Source of the DNA: Bryobacterales bacterium
GTDB lineage: Bacteria; Acidobacteriota; Terriglobia; Bryobacterales; Bryobacteraceae
Length of the DNA stretch: 64,000 nt
Assembly: GCA_020846745.1 (NCBI GenBank)
Contig: JADLDI010000123.1
Coordinates: 1-64,000, forward strand
Reading direction: 5' to 3'
Both the position numbers and the translations under genes were made by a program. Below the pieces are notes generated by a model. The model ran no database searches. It was not told where the DNA came from and saw nothing but the letters and a program-made list of their open reading frames with translations. Position 1 is the stretch's first letter. Every line of letters begins with the position of its first letter. This document shows, piece by piece, positions 25,125-33,790 of this stretch.

Positions 25125-27126
25125 TCAGCACCCCCTTGTACCGCCGCGTGAGCGTGTTCAGGGTGCTTTCGAGCTCGTTGGTAGCGGTCTCGAATTGTTC
25201 GGTGCTCCACTGCTGTCGTGGCTGGGGGTACTTGTTCTTGAGCTCTTTGTTGATGAGCGTTACCCCGGCGATGAAGTTGTTCGATGCCGCGACCCCGGCG
25301 TTGATGAGCTCGCGACCCGCGCGGTTGATCCCGAGCCGGTTCATGAGGAGGTTCGCGGCACGGTTCACCTGGTCGTTTAAGCCCTTCTTCCTGGTTTCCC
25401 ATTCGCGTTGCGGGAGTACCTGGTAGGTTGCTGCTGCTTTTGTGGTGCGGGTGCTAGCCTTGGCGAGGACGATCTGCTCTGCTTGTTCTGGGTCGAGGCC
25501 GAGGGAGTCGAGCTTGTCCCGGAGCTCTTTGATGATGTCTTCCTGTTCGGCGGACGTGAAGTCCTCCTCGATCATGGTGTCCACGATCTCGTAGTTCACC
25601 ACGGCCTGCTCGTTCAGACGCATGCGGGTCTTCCCGCTCGCGACCTCGCTTGGTGGGTCGGGTTCTTTGCCGCCGATGACTTCCTCCCAGAACTTCTGGT
25701 CGTCGCTTTCGAACATCTTGAATTCTCTAAGGCGTTCGTCGAGGTTCATGCCGGCGTGCGTGACGATGTGGCCGTAATTATCCGGGTGGCCGGGGCTGTT
25801 CTGGACGATCACCCGGAGGATGCGGCCGACGAACTGGATGTACGGCGCGAGCGTCCGGAAGGGCCTGAAGATAGCGGCGACGCTCAGCTTGGGATGGTCG
25901 AAGCCTTCCCCGAGCATCTGTACCTGGACGATGCAGTCGAGTTCACCGCTGGTGAGGCGTCGCTTGACATCGACTTTCTTGTCTTCGTCCATCTCGCTGT
26001 AGATCAGGTCTGCTTTGAACCCGCGCGCCTCGTAGAGTCCCACGATCTTCTTGGCGTGGTTCACGGTGCACGCGACCGCGATGAGCTGGTGGTTCGTGCC
26101 GGTCTCGCGCAGTTGCTCCAGGCGTTGGAGACTGTTGTCAACGATCGTCTGGTTACACGCGTCACTGAGCGCGATGCCGCGGCTGAACCAGTCCTTCTCC
26201 TTCATCTTGAGGACCTCATCCAGCGTGTAGATTTTGGTCTCGCCTTTCGCGGTGAACTCCAACTCGCTCGGCGCAGCATAGGACGCGGTAATGCGCTTGA
26301 TGTACCCTTTGAACGTGGCCTTCTTGAACGGGTAACGGTAGACCCGGTCGCCCTCGATCTCCTGGGCGTCACCACGGAACGGGGTAGCCGTCATGTTGAT
26401 GACCTTCGCGTCCTTGAAGTGCTCGTGGACCTTCTGCCAGCTCTCGGCGGGGGAGTGGTGGGCCTCGTCAACGATGATCATGTCGAAGAAGTCCCTCGGG
26501 AACTGCTTGAGCCACTTTTCCGGGTTCGTGCTGAGCTGGTGCACGTTCGACACGACGAAGTGACTCTTCTCGCACACGGACAGATTACCGGTGTCGAGTG
26601 TGGTCGCGAACGGCCCACCAATCATCGCCTCATCTGTCAGGATGTTCCGCTTGCGCCAGAAGCACTTCTGCTTGTTCGTCACATCCAAGGACTCGAACAT
26701 CCCGTCCTTGATCGTTAGGTTCGGCGAGATTACCAACACCCGACCTTTCGCGATACCGAACGGCGCGATCGCGGCGATACCGGACTTCCCGCACCCCACC
26801 GGGATCTGAATGACGGCTGTCTTTCCTCCGCTCTTGAAGTAGTCGTACAGAGCCTTGTACGCCTCCACCTGGGGCTCCCGGAGCTGCAGGTTCTCTTCGA
26901 TGTGCGCAGGGGTCTTCATGAAGAACTGCTCTAGGGGAATGTTCGAGCGTACCCAAGCGTCGAGGTCGCGCTTGCTGAACAGCCACTTGCTGCCGACCTT
27001 GCTGGACGGCACGGTTCCCTCCCGCGCGAGGTCGTATAAGGCGGTCTTCCCGAGCTGGAGGTACCGCGCTGTCTCCTCGATCGTCATCCACTCTTCATCA
27101 GGCATCTTGCTGCATACTCCTGCCAT
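25108..27126 (-). CDS. Superfamily 2 helicase with N-terminal excisionase-type HTH
   Basis: 672 aa. Residues ~12-62 form an HTH_17-type DNA-binding domain (WMTIEETARYLQLGKTALYDLAREG then KWLFSKRDLDAWVRS). The rest is a DEAD/ResIII helicase: motif I PVGCGKSG (about 108-115), motif II DEAHH, motif III MTATPFR, motif V EGFDHPKL and motif VI QFVGRILR. The C-terminal ~180 residues are helical. The lead gene of a five-gene minus-strand operon, it may recognise or remodel foreign DNA. Fusion of a phage-excisionase-type HTH to a helicase is unusual. Confidence 0.7.
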   Translation of the reverse strand: MAGVCSKMPDEEWMTIEETARYLQLGKTALYDLAREGTVPSSKVGSKWLFSKRDLDAWVRSNIPLEQFFMKTPAHIEENLQLREPQVEAYKALYDYFKSGGKTAVIQIPVGCGKSGIAAIAPFGIAKGRVLVISPNLTIKDGMFESLDVTNKQKCFWRKRNILTDEAMIGGPFATTLDTGNLSVCEKSHFVVSNVHQLSTNPEKWLKQFPRDFFDMIIVDEAHHSPAESWQKVHEHFKDAKVINMTATPFRGDAQEIEGDRVYRYPFKKATFKGYIKRITASYAAPSELEFTAKGETKIYTLDEVLKMKEKDWFSRGIALSDACNQTIVDNSLQRLEQLRETGTNHQLIAVACTVNHAKKIVGLYEARGFKADLIYSEMDEDKKVDVKRRLTSGELDCIVQVQMLGEGFDHPKLSVAAIFRPFRTLAPYIQFVGRILRVIVQNSPGHPDNYGHIVTHAGMNLDERLREFKMFESDDQKFWEEVIGGKEPDPPSEVASGKTRMRLNEQAVVNYEIVDTMIEEDFTSAEQEDIIKELRDKLDSLGLDPEQAEQIVLAKASTRTTKAAATYQVLPQREWETRKKGLNDQVNRAANLLMNRLGINRAGRELINAGVAASNNFIAGVTLINKELKNKYPQPRQQWSTEQFETATNELESTLNTLTRRYKGVLSGKKG

Positions 27127-27131
27127 ATCGT

Positions 27132-27151
27132 ATCAGATGCTGCCGTCTGAT
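27132..27151. promoter_or_regulatory. Inverted repeat at the head of the defence-like operon
   Basis: ATCAGA (27132-27137) and TCTGAT (27146-27151) are perfect 6-bp arms around an 8-bp centre, five bases before the helicase start codon. It could be an operator for the helicase's own HTH or a leader hairpin. The rest of the gap to 27441 (about 290 bp) shows no gene; it has a small CCCGC-TTGAC-GCGGG hairpin near 27328. Confidence 0.4.
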
Positions 27152-27441
27152 GCAAAATGGCTCGAGACTCCAGAACGGGGAAGTCCCGCTAGGAATCGCG
27201 GACGCTTAGCCGGATCGACTTTCTAAAAGCTTTGAATGGCCCTGCGTGCCACCCCTCAGCAGTGCCACCCACGCTTGGAGCTTCACCACCCGGAGTGGAT
27301 CACGCCAGCAATTCGGAAATTGGTTCCCGCTTGACGCGGGAGCAGACGCGTTGTCCCCCCCTTCTTTCAGCAGTCTTGCGTCAGCAGCAGACCTTCTAAG
27401 CACACCTCCTCACCATACTCCGTTGTTCAGGAGAACAATTT

Positions 27442-28953
27442 ATGATCCGATCCACGGAAGAATTCCGTAGCTTGCTCAAGGCCGCTCGACGGGCCGGCAC
27501 GCCACTGCTGGCTGTAAGAACTGCCGATCCGGCGAGCGCAATGTCCCAAGTGTCATCCAGCTTCAACGGCAAATCAGATGTACCGATCCTGGCTTGGGAC
27601 ATCATGAATGGCGTCCAGGCTCGCAACAAGGCCGGCCAGGATGCCTGTTCGGGCGTCTTCGGCGAGAAAGGCATCGCTGCGGGGCCCGCAGACATTCTAC
27701 TCGCCCTCCAGAAAGGGTCCGCAGCAAAGGCGTTCGCCGATGCCGTTGTTTTCCTGCACAACCCGCAGCGAATGTGGGAGCAAGTCGACATCGCACAAGG
27801 GATCTGGAACCTGCGTGATGCCTTTAAGGTCGGCGGGCAGATGCTCGTGATGGTGACACCACCGGGAGCCGTCCTTCCGATTGAGCTGCAAAACGACGTG
27901 ATGGTGATCGACGAGCCGATGCCCAGCGTGGACGATCTCCGAGAGATGATTCCAGCGATGTTCGAGTCCGCCGAGTTGCCTGCGCCCGGCACCGACGTAC
28001 TGAACCAAGCGACGGATGCCCTGGTCGGTCTGGCCGCGTTTCCGGCGGAGCAAGCCCTGGCCATGTCACTTTCCAAGAAGGGGCTCGACCTGGAGCGTTT
28101 GTGGGACCGCAAGTGCCAAGCTGTCGAACAAACGCCAGGGTTGACTATTTGGCGTGGTGGGGAAACGTTCGCCGAAATCGGCGGGTGTGAGAACATCAAG
28201 CGGTTTCTCGGCGCGGTCCTGAACGGGCAAGAAGCGCCGCGCGTGGTCGTCTTTGTGGACGAAATCGAGAAGGCGTTCGCCGGCGCGGGCACCGACACGT
28301 CGGGCGTCAAAACGGAGATGACCGGGACAATTCTCGCTTGGATGCAGGATCGCGGCGCCGACGGCATCATTGCCATCGGTCCTCCGGGGGCAGCCAAGTC
28401 GATGATCGCCAAGGCTGCGGGAAACTCGGCGGGCATTCCGACTGTTGCGTTCGATCTGTCGGCTATGCAGAGTTCGCTGGTGGGCGGCTCAGGCGAGCGG
28501 TTGCGCGCGGCGCTTCAGGTTGTTGACGCCATTTCCCAGGGCAAGAGCCTGTGGATTGCGACATGCAATTCCATCACGAGCCTGCCGCCGGAACTGCGCA
28601 GAAGGTTCACGCTCGGGACCTTCTTTTTCGATCTGCCATGTGCAGAAGAGCGCGAGGCGATCTGGCGAATCTACTTGAAGAAGTGGAATCTCACAGGCGA
28701 GCGTCCAGACGATGAAGGTTGGACCGGCGCCGAGATTCGGGAGTGCTGCCGCAAGGCCTGGCGATTGAACCTGTCACTGAAGGAATCGGCTGAGTACATA
28801 GTTCCGGTTTCAAGATCAGCGGCGGACCAGATCGATGCATTGCGACGTCAGGCGGCCGGCCGGTTCCTGAGCGCGTCTCGGGCGGGAGTCTATTCGACGG
28901 AAACCGAAGGTACTGCTACGGTCGGCCGCCGGACATTTCGAGGGGCAGAGTAA
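27442..28953 (+). CDS. Ycf46-like AAA ATPase with rearranged Walker motifs
   Basis: 503 aa. The N-terminal ~230 residues resemble the Ycf46 N-domain, then FAEIGGCENIKRFL begins the AAA module. Motif order is unusual. VVVFVDEIEKAF (Walker B, Asp273-Glu274) and TGTILAWMQDR come first. GPPGAAKSM (Walker A, 313-321) follows, then VAFDLSAMQ, then sensor-1 ATCNSITSLPPELRRRF (about 373-389) and FFFDLP. Ordinary Ycf46/AAA proteins have Walker A before Walker B. The pieces are all present, so the domain looks like a segment-swapped, probably folded ATPase. It leads the DUF1257/DUF2997/radical-SAM cassette. Confidence 0.75.
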   Translation: MIRSTEEFRSLLKAARRAGTPLLAVRTADPASAMSQVSSSFNGKSDVPILAWDIMNGVQARNKAGQDACSGVFGEKGIAAGPADILLALQKGSAAKAFADAVVFLHNPQRMWEQVDIAQGIWNLRDAFKVGGQMLVMVTPPGAVLPIELQNDVMVIDEPMPSVDDLREMIPAMFESAELPAPGTDVLNQATDALVGLAAFPAEQALAMSLSKKGLDLERLWDRKCQAVEQTPGLTIWRGGETFAEIGGCENIKRFLGAVLNGQEAPRVVVFVDEIEKAFAGAGTDTSGVKTEMTGTILAWMQDRGADGIIAIGPPGAAKSMIAKAAGNSAGIPTVAFDLSAMQSSLVGGSGERLRAALQVVDAISQGKSLWIATCNSITSLPPELRRRFTLGTFFFDLPCAEEREAIWRIYLKKWNLTGERPDDEGWTGAEIRECCRKAWRLNLSLKESAEYIVPVSRSAADQIDALRRQAAGRFLSASRAGVYSTETEGTATVGRRTFRGAE

Positions 28954-28964
28954 AGGAGCAGAAC

Positions 28965-29381
28965 ATGAGCCAGTACGAAGAACTGACTACGACGATGAGC
29001 GATCAGCAGTTTCTGGTTGAGGCGTTGGAGCAGATGGGTTATCGGCCGGAGGTACTATCGCAGGGCGGGCCGCTGCGTGGGTATGGTGGAGTCACATGGA
29101 ACCGGCCTGTACAAGTCGTCATTCCGAAGGACCAGTTGCGCGGAGCACTTGCGCCGGTGGGCTTTGGCCGTGATTCGGCGGGCGTCTTCCAGGCTGTTAT
29201 CGACGACATGGATCGCCAGTACACGGGGCTCGATCAGAGTTGGCTCGGGCGCTTGGCCCAGGCCTACAAAGAGAAGCAGACGATGGCAGTGGCGCGGTCA
29301 AAGGGCTACGTGTTCCGTGGCCGCGAGGTCGTGCAAACGCCGCAGGGTCCCAAGGTCCAACTGCGTTTCGCGGTGCGCTGA
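28965..29381 (+). CDS. DUF1257 (Ycf35-like) protein
   Basis: 138 aa, 11 nt after the AAA gene, ATG behind AAGGAG. Pattern: Y.ELTTTMSDQQFLVEALEQMGY, then GGPLRGYGG, then QVVIPK and GF; the C-terminus has KGYVFRG..VVQTPQGPKVQLRFAVR. This fits the Ycf35/DUF1257 family, whose genes recur beside Ycf46-type AAA and DUF2997 genes in plastids, cyanobacteria and mobile elements. Biochemical role unknown. Confidence 0.7.
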   Translation: MSQYEELTTTMSDQQFLVEALEQMGYRPEVLSQGGPLRGYGGVTWNRPVQVVIPKDQLRGALAPVGFGRDSAGVFQAVIDDMDRQYTGLDQSWLGRLAQAYKEKQTMAVARSKGYVFRGREVVQTPQGPKVQLRFAVR

Positions 29382-29401
29382 AAGACCGGAGGAGAGCGAA
29401 C

Positions 29402-29596
29402 ATGCAAGAAAAACTCATCACCGTTGAGATTGACGAGGCGGGAAACAGCACGATCGATCTCGAAGGCTTCCACGGCCAGGGTTGTGGAGATGTCTCCAAG
29501 GACTTTCGGGGCGATGACTCCGTGACCACGTCCACGAAGAAACGTGAATTCTACGCTGTCGCCGCGCAATCGAAACAGGTACAGCGCCAAGCATAG
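29402..29596 (+). CDS. DUF2997 small protein
   Basis: 64 aa, ATG 20 nt after the DUF1257 stop, behind GGAGAG. The start ITVEIDEAGNSTIDLEGFHGQGCGDVSK has the short beta-hairpin and Gly-x-Gly-Cys pattern of DUF2997. Function unknown; always seen by me as a companion of DUF1257 in such cassettes (family knowledge, not shown here). Confidence 0.65.
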   Translation: MQEKLITVEIDEAGNSTIDLEGFHGQGCGDVSKDFRGDDSVTTSTKKREFYAVAAQSKQVQRQA

Positions 29597-29605
29597 AGGT
29601 GTGCC

Positions 29606-30040
29606 ATGGGCGATCGAGCTTACGTAGAAGCCGTTTGCGGGGTAGCGGACGCACCTCGATTCGAAAAGGCCGGGTTCGTCGAAGGTTTCCGACCGGGATT
29701 GCCTGCAGGACTCGTTGTCATGGTTGACGAGGAAGGCCCCGAAGGAAACACTGACGCGTTGAGGGAGTTTGCGACAGACGGGCTGGTGTTCCGAGGATGG
29801 CACGATTCCGGCGCGGGATATGATGGCGCCTGCTTTGCGGCCATCGACGGACGTCACCACGAAGTGCCCCGCCTCAATCACAGCGACCTGCCGTGTATCG
29901 AGGTCCACGTCGACGGCACCATCGATGCCGAGCAGTTGCGCGCGGCCGCCGACTACTTGGTTGCCTCAAACGCTGTCGCTGGCAAGTTCGGCTTACCGGC
30001 CGGGCCGGTAGACGACACCAGCGAGGAGCGCCAATGCTGA
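29606..30040 (+). CDS. Hypothetical protein of the radical-SAM cassette
   Basis: 144 aa with GAGGTG upstream; overlaps the radical SAM gene by 7 nt. Acidic alpha/beta protein with four scattered cysteines and a HHEVPRLNHSDLPC segment; no clear metal-binding cluster. No family recognised. Translational overlap with the radical-SAM gene suggests it could be its substrate or partner. Confidence 0.5.
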   Translation: MGDRAYVEAVCGVADAPRFEKAGFVEGFRPGLPAGLVVMVDEEGPEGNTDALREFATDGLVFRGWHDSGAGYDGACFAAIDGRHHEVPRLNHSDLPCIEVHVDGTIDAEQLRAAADYLVASNAVAGKFGLPAGPVDDTSEERQC

Positions 30041-30627
30041 TTCATGCCATCATCGCGCGCAGCCGCGTGAACGGACCTGGCGCGCGGGCTGTTGTCTACT
30101 TTCAAGGCTGCAACCTTGGATGCCCAGGTTGCTGGAATCCTTCGACTCATCCGTTTGCTGGTCCGAACCGCTCTACAGAATCTGTTGCCGCAGAGGTTCT
30201 GCTCAACCGCGAACTTGACGGCGTGACGTTTTCGGGCGGTGAACCGATGCAGCAGGCGTCGGAACTTCTCGCTCTGGTTCATTGCTTGAAAAGAACCTGT
30301 CCGGATTTTAGCGTCGGCCTCTATTCCGGGTACACTGAGCGCGAACTGGAAAGCGGAGCCTACTCGACCCGCGACAGCATTGACCAACAAACCCGCAGCG
30401 AGGTTTGGGCTGATCTTCGCAGTCAAATCGACTTCGCGGTGCTCGGCCGCTTCGTAACGGCAAGGCCCAGTCGGCTACCCCTCCGGACCAGCGCCAATCA
30501 GACGCTGCGACTCTTCGGTGCCCGCTATAGTGAGTCCGACTTCGATTCACAAGAATGTGAAGTGCAGATCGCTCCCGAAGGATTAGTGCAGATCACCGGA
30601 TTCCCACTGGCGGGCTCACCCGCCTAA
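30034..30627 (+). CDS. Radical SAM activase-like protein (NrdG type)
   Basis: 197 aa. The cluster motif GCNLGCPGC gives C-x3-C-x2-C (Cys26, Cys30, Cys33) for a 4Fe-4S radical-SAM centre, followed by VTFSGGEPMQQ (SAM-binding GGE motif, about 68-78) and LYSGYTERELE. Size and layout match anaerobic ribonucleotide reductase activases and their relatives in Ycf46/DUF1257 cassettes. No nrdD partner is present here, so its target is unknown. Confidence 0.75.
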   Translation: MLIHAIIARSRVNGPGARAVVYFQGCNLGCPGCWNPSTHPFAGPNRSTESVAAEVLLNRELDGVTFSGGEPMQQASELLALVHCLKRTCPDFSVGLYSGYTERELESGAYSTRDSIDQQTRSEVWADLRSQIDFAVLGRFVTARPSRLPLRTSANQTLRLFGARYSESDFDSQECEVQIAPEGLVQITGFPLAGSPA

Positions 30628-30670
30628 CGCTCGCCTCTCTAAATCCAAATTCATCAGGAGGTGCCATCCC

Positions 30671-31708
30671 ATGGCAACCCAACCCACTCTATTCTCATTC
30701 GGCGGCGTGGCCGCAACCGAACCGATGCATGTGTTCGCGGACTCCGCATTTGCCGACTCCAGCAGCAACGGCCAACCGCCACAGCCAGTCTTGGTTCAGG
30801 ACCCTGGTGTGGATCTTGCGAAGAAGACCGTCTGCATCAAACTGCGCCTGTCCACCATGGGCAACACCCGCAAGGTGCCCACTTCGCAGATTGAAGCCGA
30901 CGCCGATAAGGACTTATTGCGCGTCTCGAAGCACTTGCTCGATTCTGCGGAATTGAAAGCCATCGGCCGCTTTGACGGCGAGATTCGGCGGTTTCTTTAC
31001 AACATCTGCTTGCCCTTCGAGATCGGTATTCATCTGTTGCCGGTCGCAGCGCTGGAGACCGTCGAAGAACGCCTGCGGAAGTTCGCCGAAGATCGGAAAG
31101 CGCTGGTCACGGCCTTCCTAGTCGTCTATCCCAGCCTCTGCCAGGACGCAGCGAAACGGCTCCGTGGCCTGTATAATGCAGCCGACTATCCGCCTCCGGA
31201 AGATGTTTCTCGCGAGTTCGGCCTCTCTTGGCAGTACGTCAGCTTCGGAGTGCCGGATCAACTCAAGGGCATCTCACAAGAAGTCTGGGAACAGGAACGC
31301 GACAAGGCGGCCCAGCGCATGGCTGAGGCGTCGTCGGAGATTCAACAGGTGCTGCGTCAGTCGATGGCGGATCTGGTGAACCACATGGCCGAGCGTCTTA
31401 AAGACGGCCCGGATGGCAAGGCACTGAAGTTCAAGCAATCGACGGTCTCGAACCTGGTCGAGTTTCTGTCGAACTTCTCCTTCCGCAACGTCACCGACGA
31501 CCGGGAACTTCAAAGCCTTGTTAGCCGCGCACGCGATCTCCTCCAGGGGGTCGCCGCCGATGACCTCCGCAGCAGTGGTGAACTGCGGCGGCGAGTGCAA
31601 CAGGGAATGAATGCGCTCGCGTCCGACCTCGATGGAATGCTGGTGCGTGCGGGTGGACGGAAGCTGCGGCTTGCGGAAGATGAAGAGCACGCTGTCGACA
31701 AGGGCTAG
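30671..31708 (+). CDS. DUF3150-like element protein
   Basis: 345 aa, ATG behind AGGAGG. After a ~40-aa low-complexity start come KKTVCIKLRLSTMGNTRKV, FLYNICLPFEIGIHLLP and an extended helical region (about 120-345) with AADYPPPEDVSREFGLSWQYVSFGVP, matching my memory of DUF3150 proteins on phages and plasmids. Function unknown. Its last bases overlap the convergent J-like gene by 4 nt. Confidence 0.5.
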   Translation: MATQPTLFSFGGVAATEPMHVFADSAFADSSSNGQPPQPVLVQDPGVDLAKKTVCIKLRLSTMGNTRKVPTSQIEADADKDLLRVSKHLLDSAELKAIGRFDGEIRRFLYNICLPFEIGIHLLPVAALETVEERLRKFAEDRKALVTAFLVVYPSLCQDAAKRLRGLYNAADYPPPEDVSREFGLSWQYVSFGVPDQLKGISQEVWEQERDKAAQRMAEASSEIQQVLRQSMADLVNHMAERLKDGPDGKALKFKQSTVSNLVEFLSNFSFRNVTDDRELQSLVSRARDLLQGVAADDLRSSGELRRRVQQGMNALASDLDGMLVRAGGRKLRLAEDEEHAVDKG

Positions 31709-33168
31709 TCGAACGACTCGACGTAGTCCGCCTTCTCGCCAGCTTCCCTGAGGATGGCCGTCAGCCAGCGCTTCTTGCGCTTGCCCCTCACGACACGGCC
31801 AACGAAACCCAACGCCGACGCAACATTGTCGCGATTGTGCCGGATGTCTTCGCGTGTGCATTTGGCGTAACGTACGAAGAAGTCCTCCAAGTCGTCGGGC
31901 CTCGCGAAAACATACGTCGCGTGGCCGGTTTGCGGGATCTCTGAAATCAGCACGTCGCGCCAGACGAACAGATACTCGGCACGGAACAGGAACCACGCAG
32001 CGCTCGGCTTCCGAAGTTGTTCGAAGTAGTAAGGCTCATAGTCTGGCTGCCAGGTGACGTGTTGGGGCCGCAACTGCGAAGCGGCGCCTGCTTCGTTGAA
32101 CCACGTCTCGACCTGTCGATGCCCGATTGGCGACGTGTCGCAGAGACGGCGAATGTGTGCGATGAGGTCGGCGTGTTGGCCCAAGAGGGCATGGATGGCT
32201 CGGGCCTGCTCGATATCCGCGGCGATGGTTTCAGGGAGCCTCACGTTCAGACGCGATGGCAGAGCGGTCTGCCATCGCCTGAGAATCCACTCACCGGCCG
32301 ACAGTCGGTATTTGCCAGCGCTGACGAACGTCGCCTCCACTTCGATTCGGGTCTTCAACCAGTGCTTCCACGCGTTCCACTTCAGATCCCAATGCATCGC
32401 TGGAAGCTGGCTGGCGTCGAAACGCGCCTCTAGCTTGCGGCGGGGATCTCGGCAGATCACGGAGTCCGAGAGAAATTCGCAGCGTCGCAGCGGAAGGAAG
32501 ACCTTGCGCAGGGACATCTCAGGCTTGTAGGCCAAGATGCGTTCGCCGAAGAATGCGGTTCCGTCGGTTGAGAGATTGCCAGTGACCAGGATTGCGCCGA
32601 ACCCGCCGTATGGAAAGAGCGGCAGAGCGTCTTCATCCTTGCGTAGTGCGTCGTAGCAGTTGCGCAAATCCGGGTGCGCGAGGATGTTGAAGGCCCGTTC
32701 AGCCGGCGGCAGACCGCGTCCGCACGGACTCAGGCGCAACTCCATTGCCCGCATGCGCCAGGCAAAGCGCAACTGCGACGGGCTCGCCGATTCCACCGTA
32801 CCGAGCAACGTGTAGAGAGACTGCGCTGGATCAAGGTCGAGAAGGTAGAAGTACCTTCGGAGGGCGCCCGTTGAGAGAACGAGCGCCCGAAGTGGTTCCT
32901 GGCTGTCGGGAAGTTCTGCCCGGACGAAGGCCTCGCCGTTCTTTGCTGCCTTCGGGAGGCCAACGTAGCCAATCGTCGCGTGAACCAATTGCTGGCGCCC
33001 GCGTTCGATAAGAAGTTCGGCGTTAGAACCGAAAGAGCGGATTCGGTCGCCGGCTCTCAGAAACGCCGCGAGGACTTTCGGAAGCTCGAACGACGAACCG
33101 TCCTCGCATCGGCACCGCACACCGTCGTCCCCTGTCAGGACGCCGGTCACGGTCCGAAATTCAGACAC
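31705..33168 (-). CDS. Large hypothetical protein with J-domain-like segment
   Basis: 487 aa if begun at GTG 33168; TTG at 33186 and other GTGs are possible, with no clear ribosome site. Residues about 115-175 look like a degenerate J domain: SLYTLLGTVESASPSQLRFAWRMRAME and then ERAFNILAHPDLRNCYDALR, but the HPD loop expected between helices II and III is absent. The rest is Arg/Trp-rich with a basic C-terminal FVGRVVRGKRKKRWLTAIL. Opposite strand to the surrounding PRTRC region. It may be a divergent co-chaperone-like scaffold; function unknown. Confidence 0.5.
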   Translation of the reverse strand: MSEFRTVTGVLTGDDGVRCRCEDGSSFELPKVLAAFLRAGDRIRSFGSNAELLIERGRQQLVHATIGYVGLPKAAKNGEAFVRAELPDSQEPLRALVLSTGALRRYFYLLDLDPAQSLYTLLGTVESASPSQLRFAWRMRAMELRLSPCGRGLPPAERAFNILAHPDLRNCYDALRKDEDALPLFPYGGFGAILVTGNLSTDGTAFFGERILAYKPEMSLRKVFLPLRRCEFLSDSVICRDPRRKLEARFDASQLPAMHWDLKWNAWKHWLKTRIEVEATFVSAGKYRLSAGEWILRRWQTALPSRLNVRLPETIAADIEQARAIHALLGQHADLIAHIRRLCDTSPIGHRQVETWFNEAGAASQLRPQHVTWQPDYEPYYFEQLRKPSAAWFLFRAEYLFVWRDVLISEIPQTGHATYVFARPDDLEDFFVRYAKCTREDIRHNRDNVASALGFVGRVVRGKRKKRWLTAILREAGEKADYVESFD

Positions 33169-33211
33169 ACCACAACCCACGGTCAAAGCTTAAAGCGGGA
33201 CCACCATTTCA

Positions 33212-33225
33212 CCAAACGAGTTTGG
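33212..33225. promoter_or_regulatory. Palindrome between divergent genes
   Basis: CCAAAC (33212-33217), GA, GTTTGG (33220-33225): perfect 6-bp arms in the short gap between the minus-strand J-like gene and the PRTRC gene E. A natural spot for an operator controlling both directions. No cognate regulator is identified. Confidence 0.35.
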
Positions 33226-33264
33226 CGGCTCCCGAAAATGATCGCATTAATGGAGAGTTTTCAC

Positions 33265-33747
33265 ATGTCTTGCCCATCCACCGGCCTCTTTCAGGGCCTC
33301 GCACCACTTTTGGACAACCGCACCATCATCCTCACGCTGGCTAAGACCCAGGGCGGGCTCGTTACGCTCAACGTGATTCCGAAAAAGGTATCGGATGACG
33401 AAAGCGACGCCTTGACGACCGCGCTTTACATCACGGCGGCCGCGGAGGAACTGGACCGCGACCTGCCCGCCCAACTCCGCGAGTATACGACGGCACACGC
33501 GCAGGCGGCGTCGAACATAGAAAGAGTCAAAGCAGATCTCGCTGCCGCCGAGAAGGCAGAACGCGAAGCGGCCGATGAGAAACGAGCGAAGAAGGCTAAG
33601 GGCAAGGTGGTCCCACCTGCCGCGCCTGCGCCGGCCCCACAAGGCACTTTAGGTTTGTTCGATCAGACTGCCGACGATCCAGTTCCGAGTTCGGCGGCGC
33701 AACAGCTGCAAGCCGAGAACTCGCAATCCGACGACTACCCCGACTGA
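33265..33747 (+). CDS. PRTRC system protein E
   Basis: 160 aa; ATG at 33265 chosen for the GGAGAG 8 nt upstream. The FQGLAPLLDNRTIILTLAKTQ...LTLNVIPKKVSDDE pattern and a following coiled coil with Lys/Ala/Pro-rich tail match PRTRC protein E. PRTRC (ParB-related, ThiF-related cassette) genes occur on plasmids and integrated elements. The role of E is unknown. It leads the E-C-F-B-ThiF run. Confidence 0.75.
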   Translation: MSCPSTGLFQGLAPLLDNRTIILTLAKTQGGLVTLNVIPKKVSDDESDALTTALYITAAAEELDRDLPAQLREYTTAHAQAASNIERVKADLAAAEKAEREAADEKRAKKAKGKVVPPAAPAPAPQGTLGLFDQTADDPVPSSAAQQLQAENSQSDDYPD

Positions 33748-33790
33748 CCAAGAGAAGTGAGAAGAAGAGAAAAGAAAAAGAGGAGGCCCA

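Noticed and set aside
25408..26718. 436-aa plus-strand frame over the helicase
   Set aside because: Antisense of the motif-bearing helicase on the minus strand; composition typical of a shadow frame (Val/Asp/Leu-rich).
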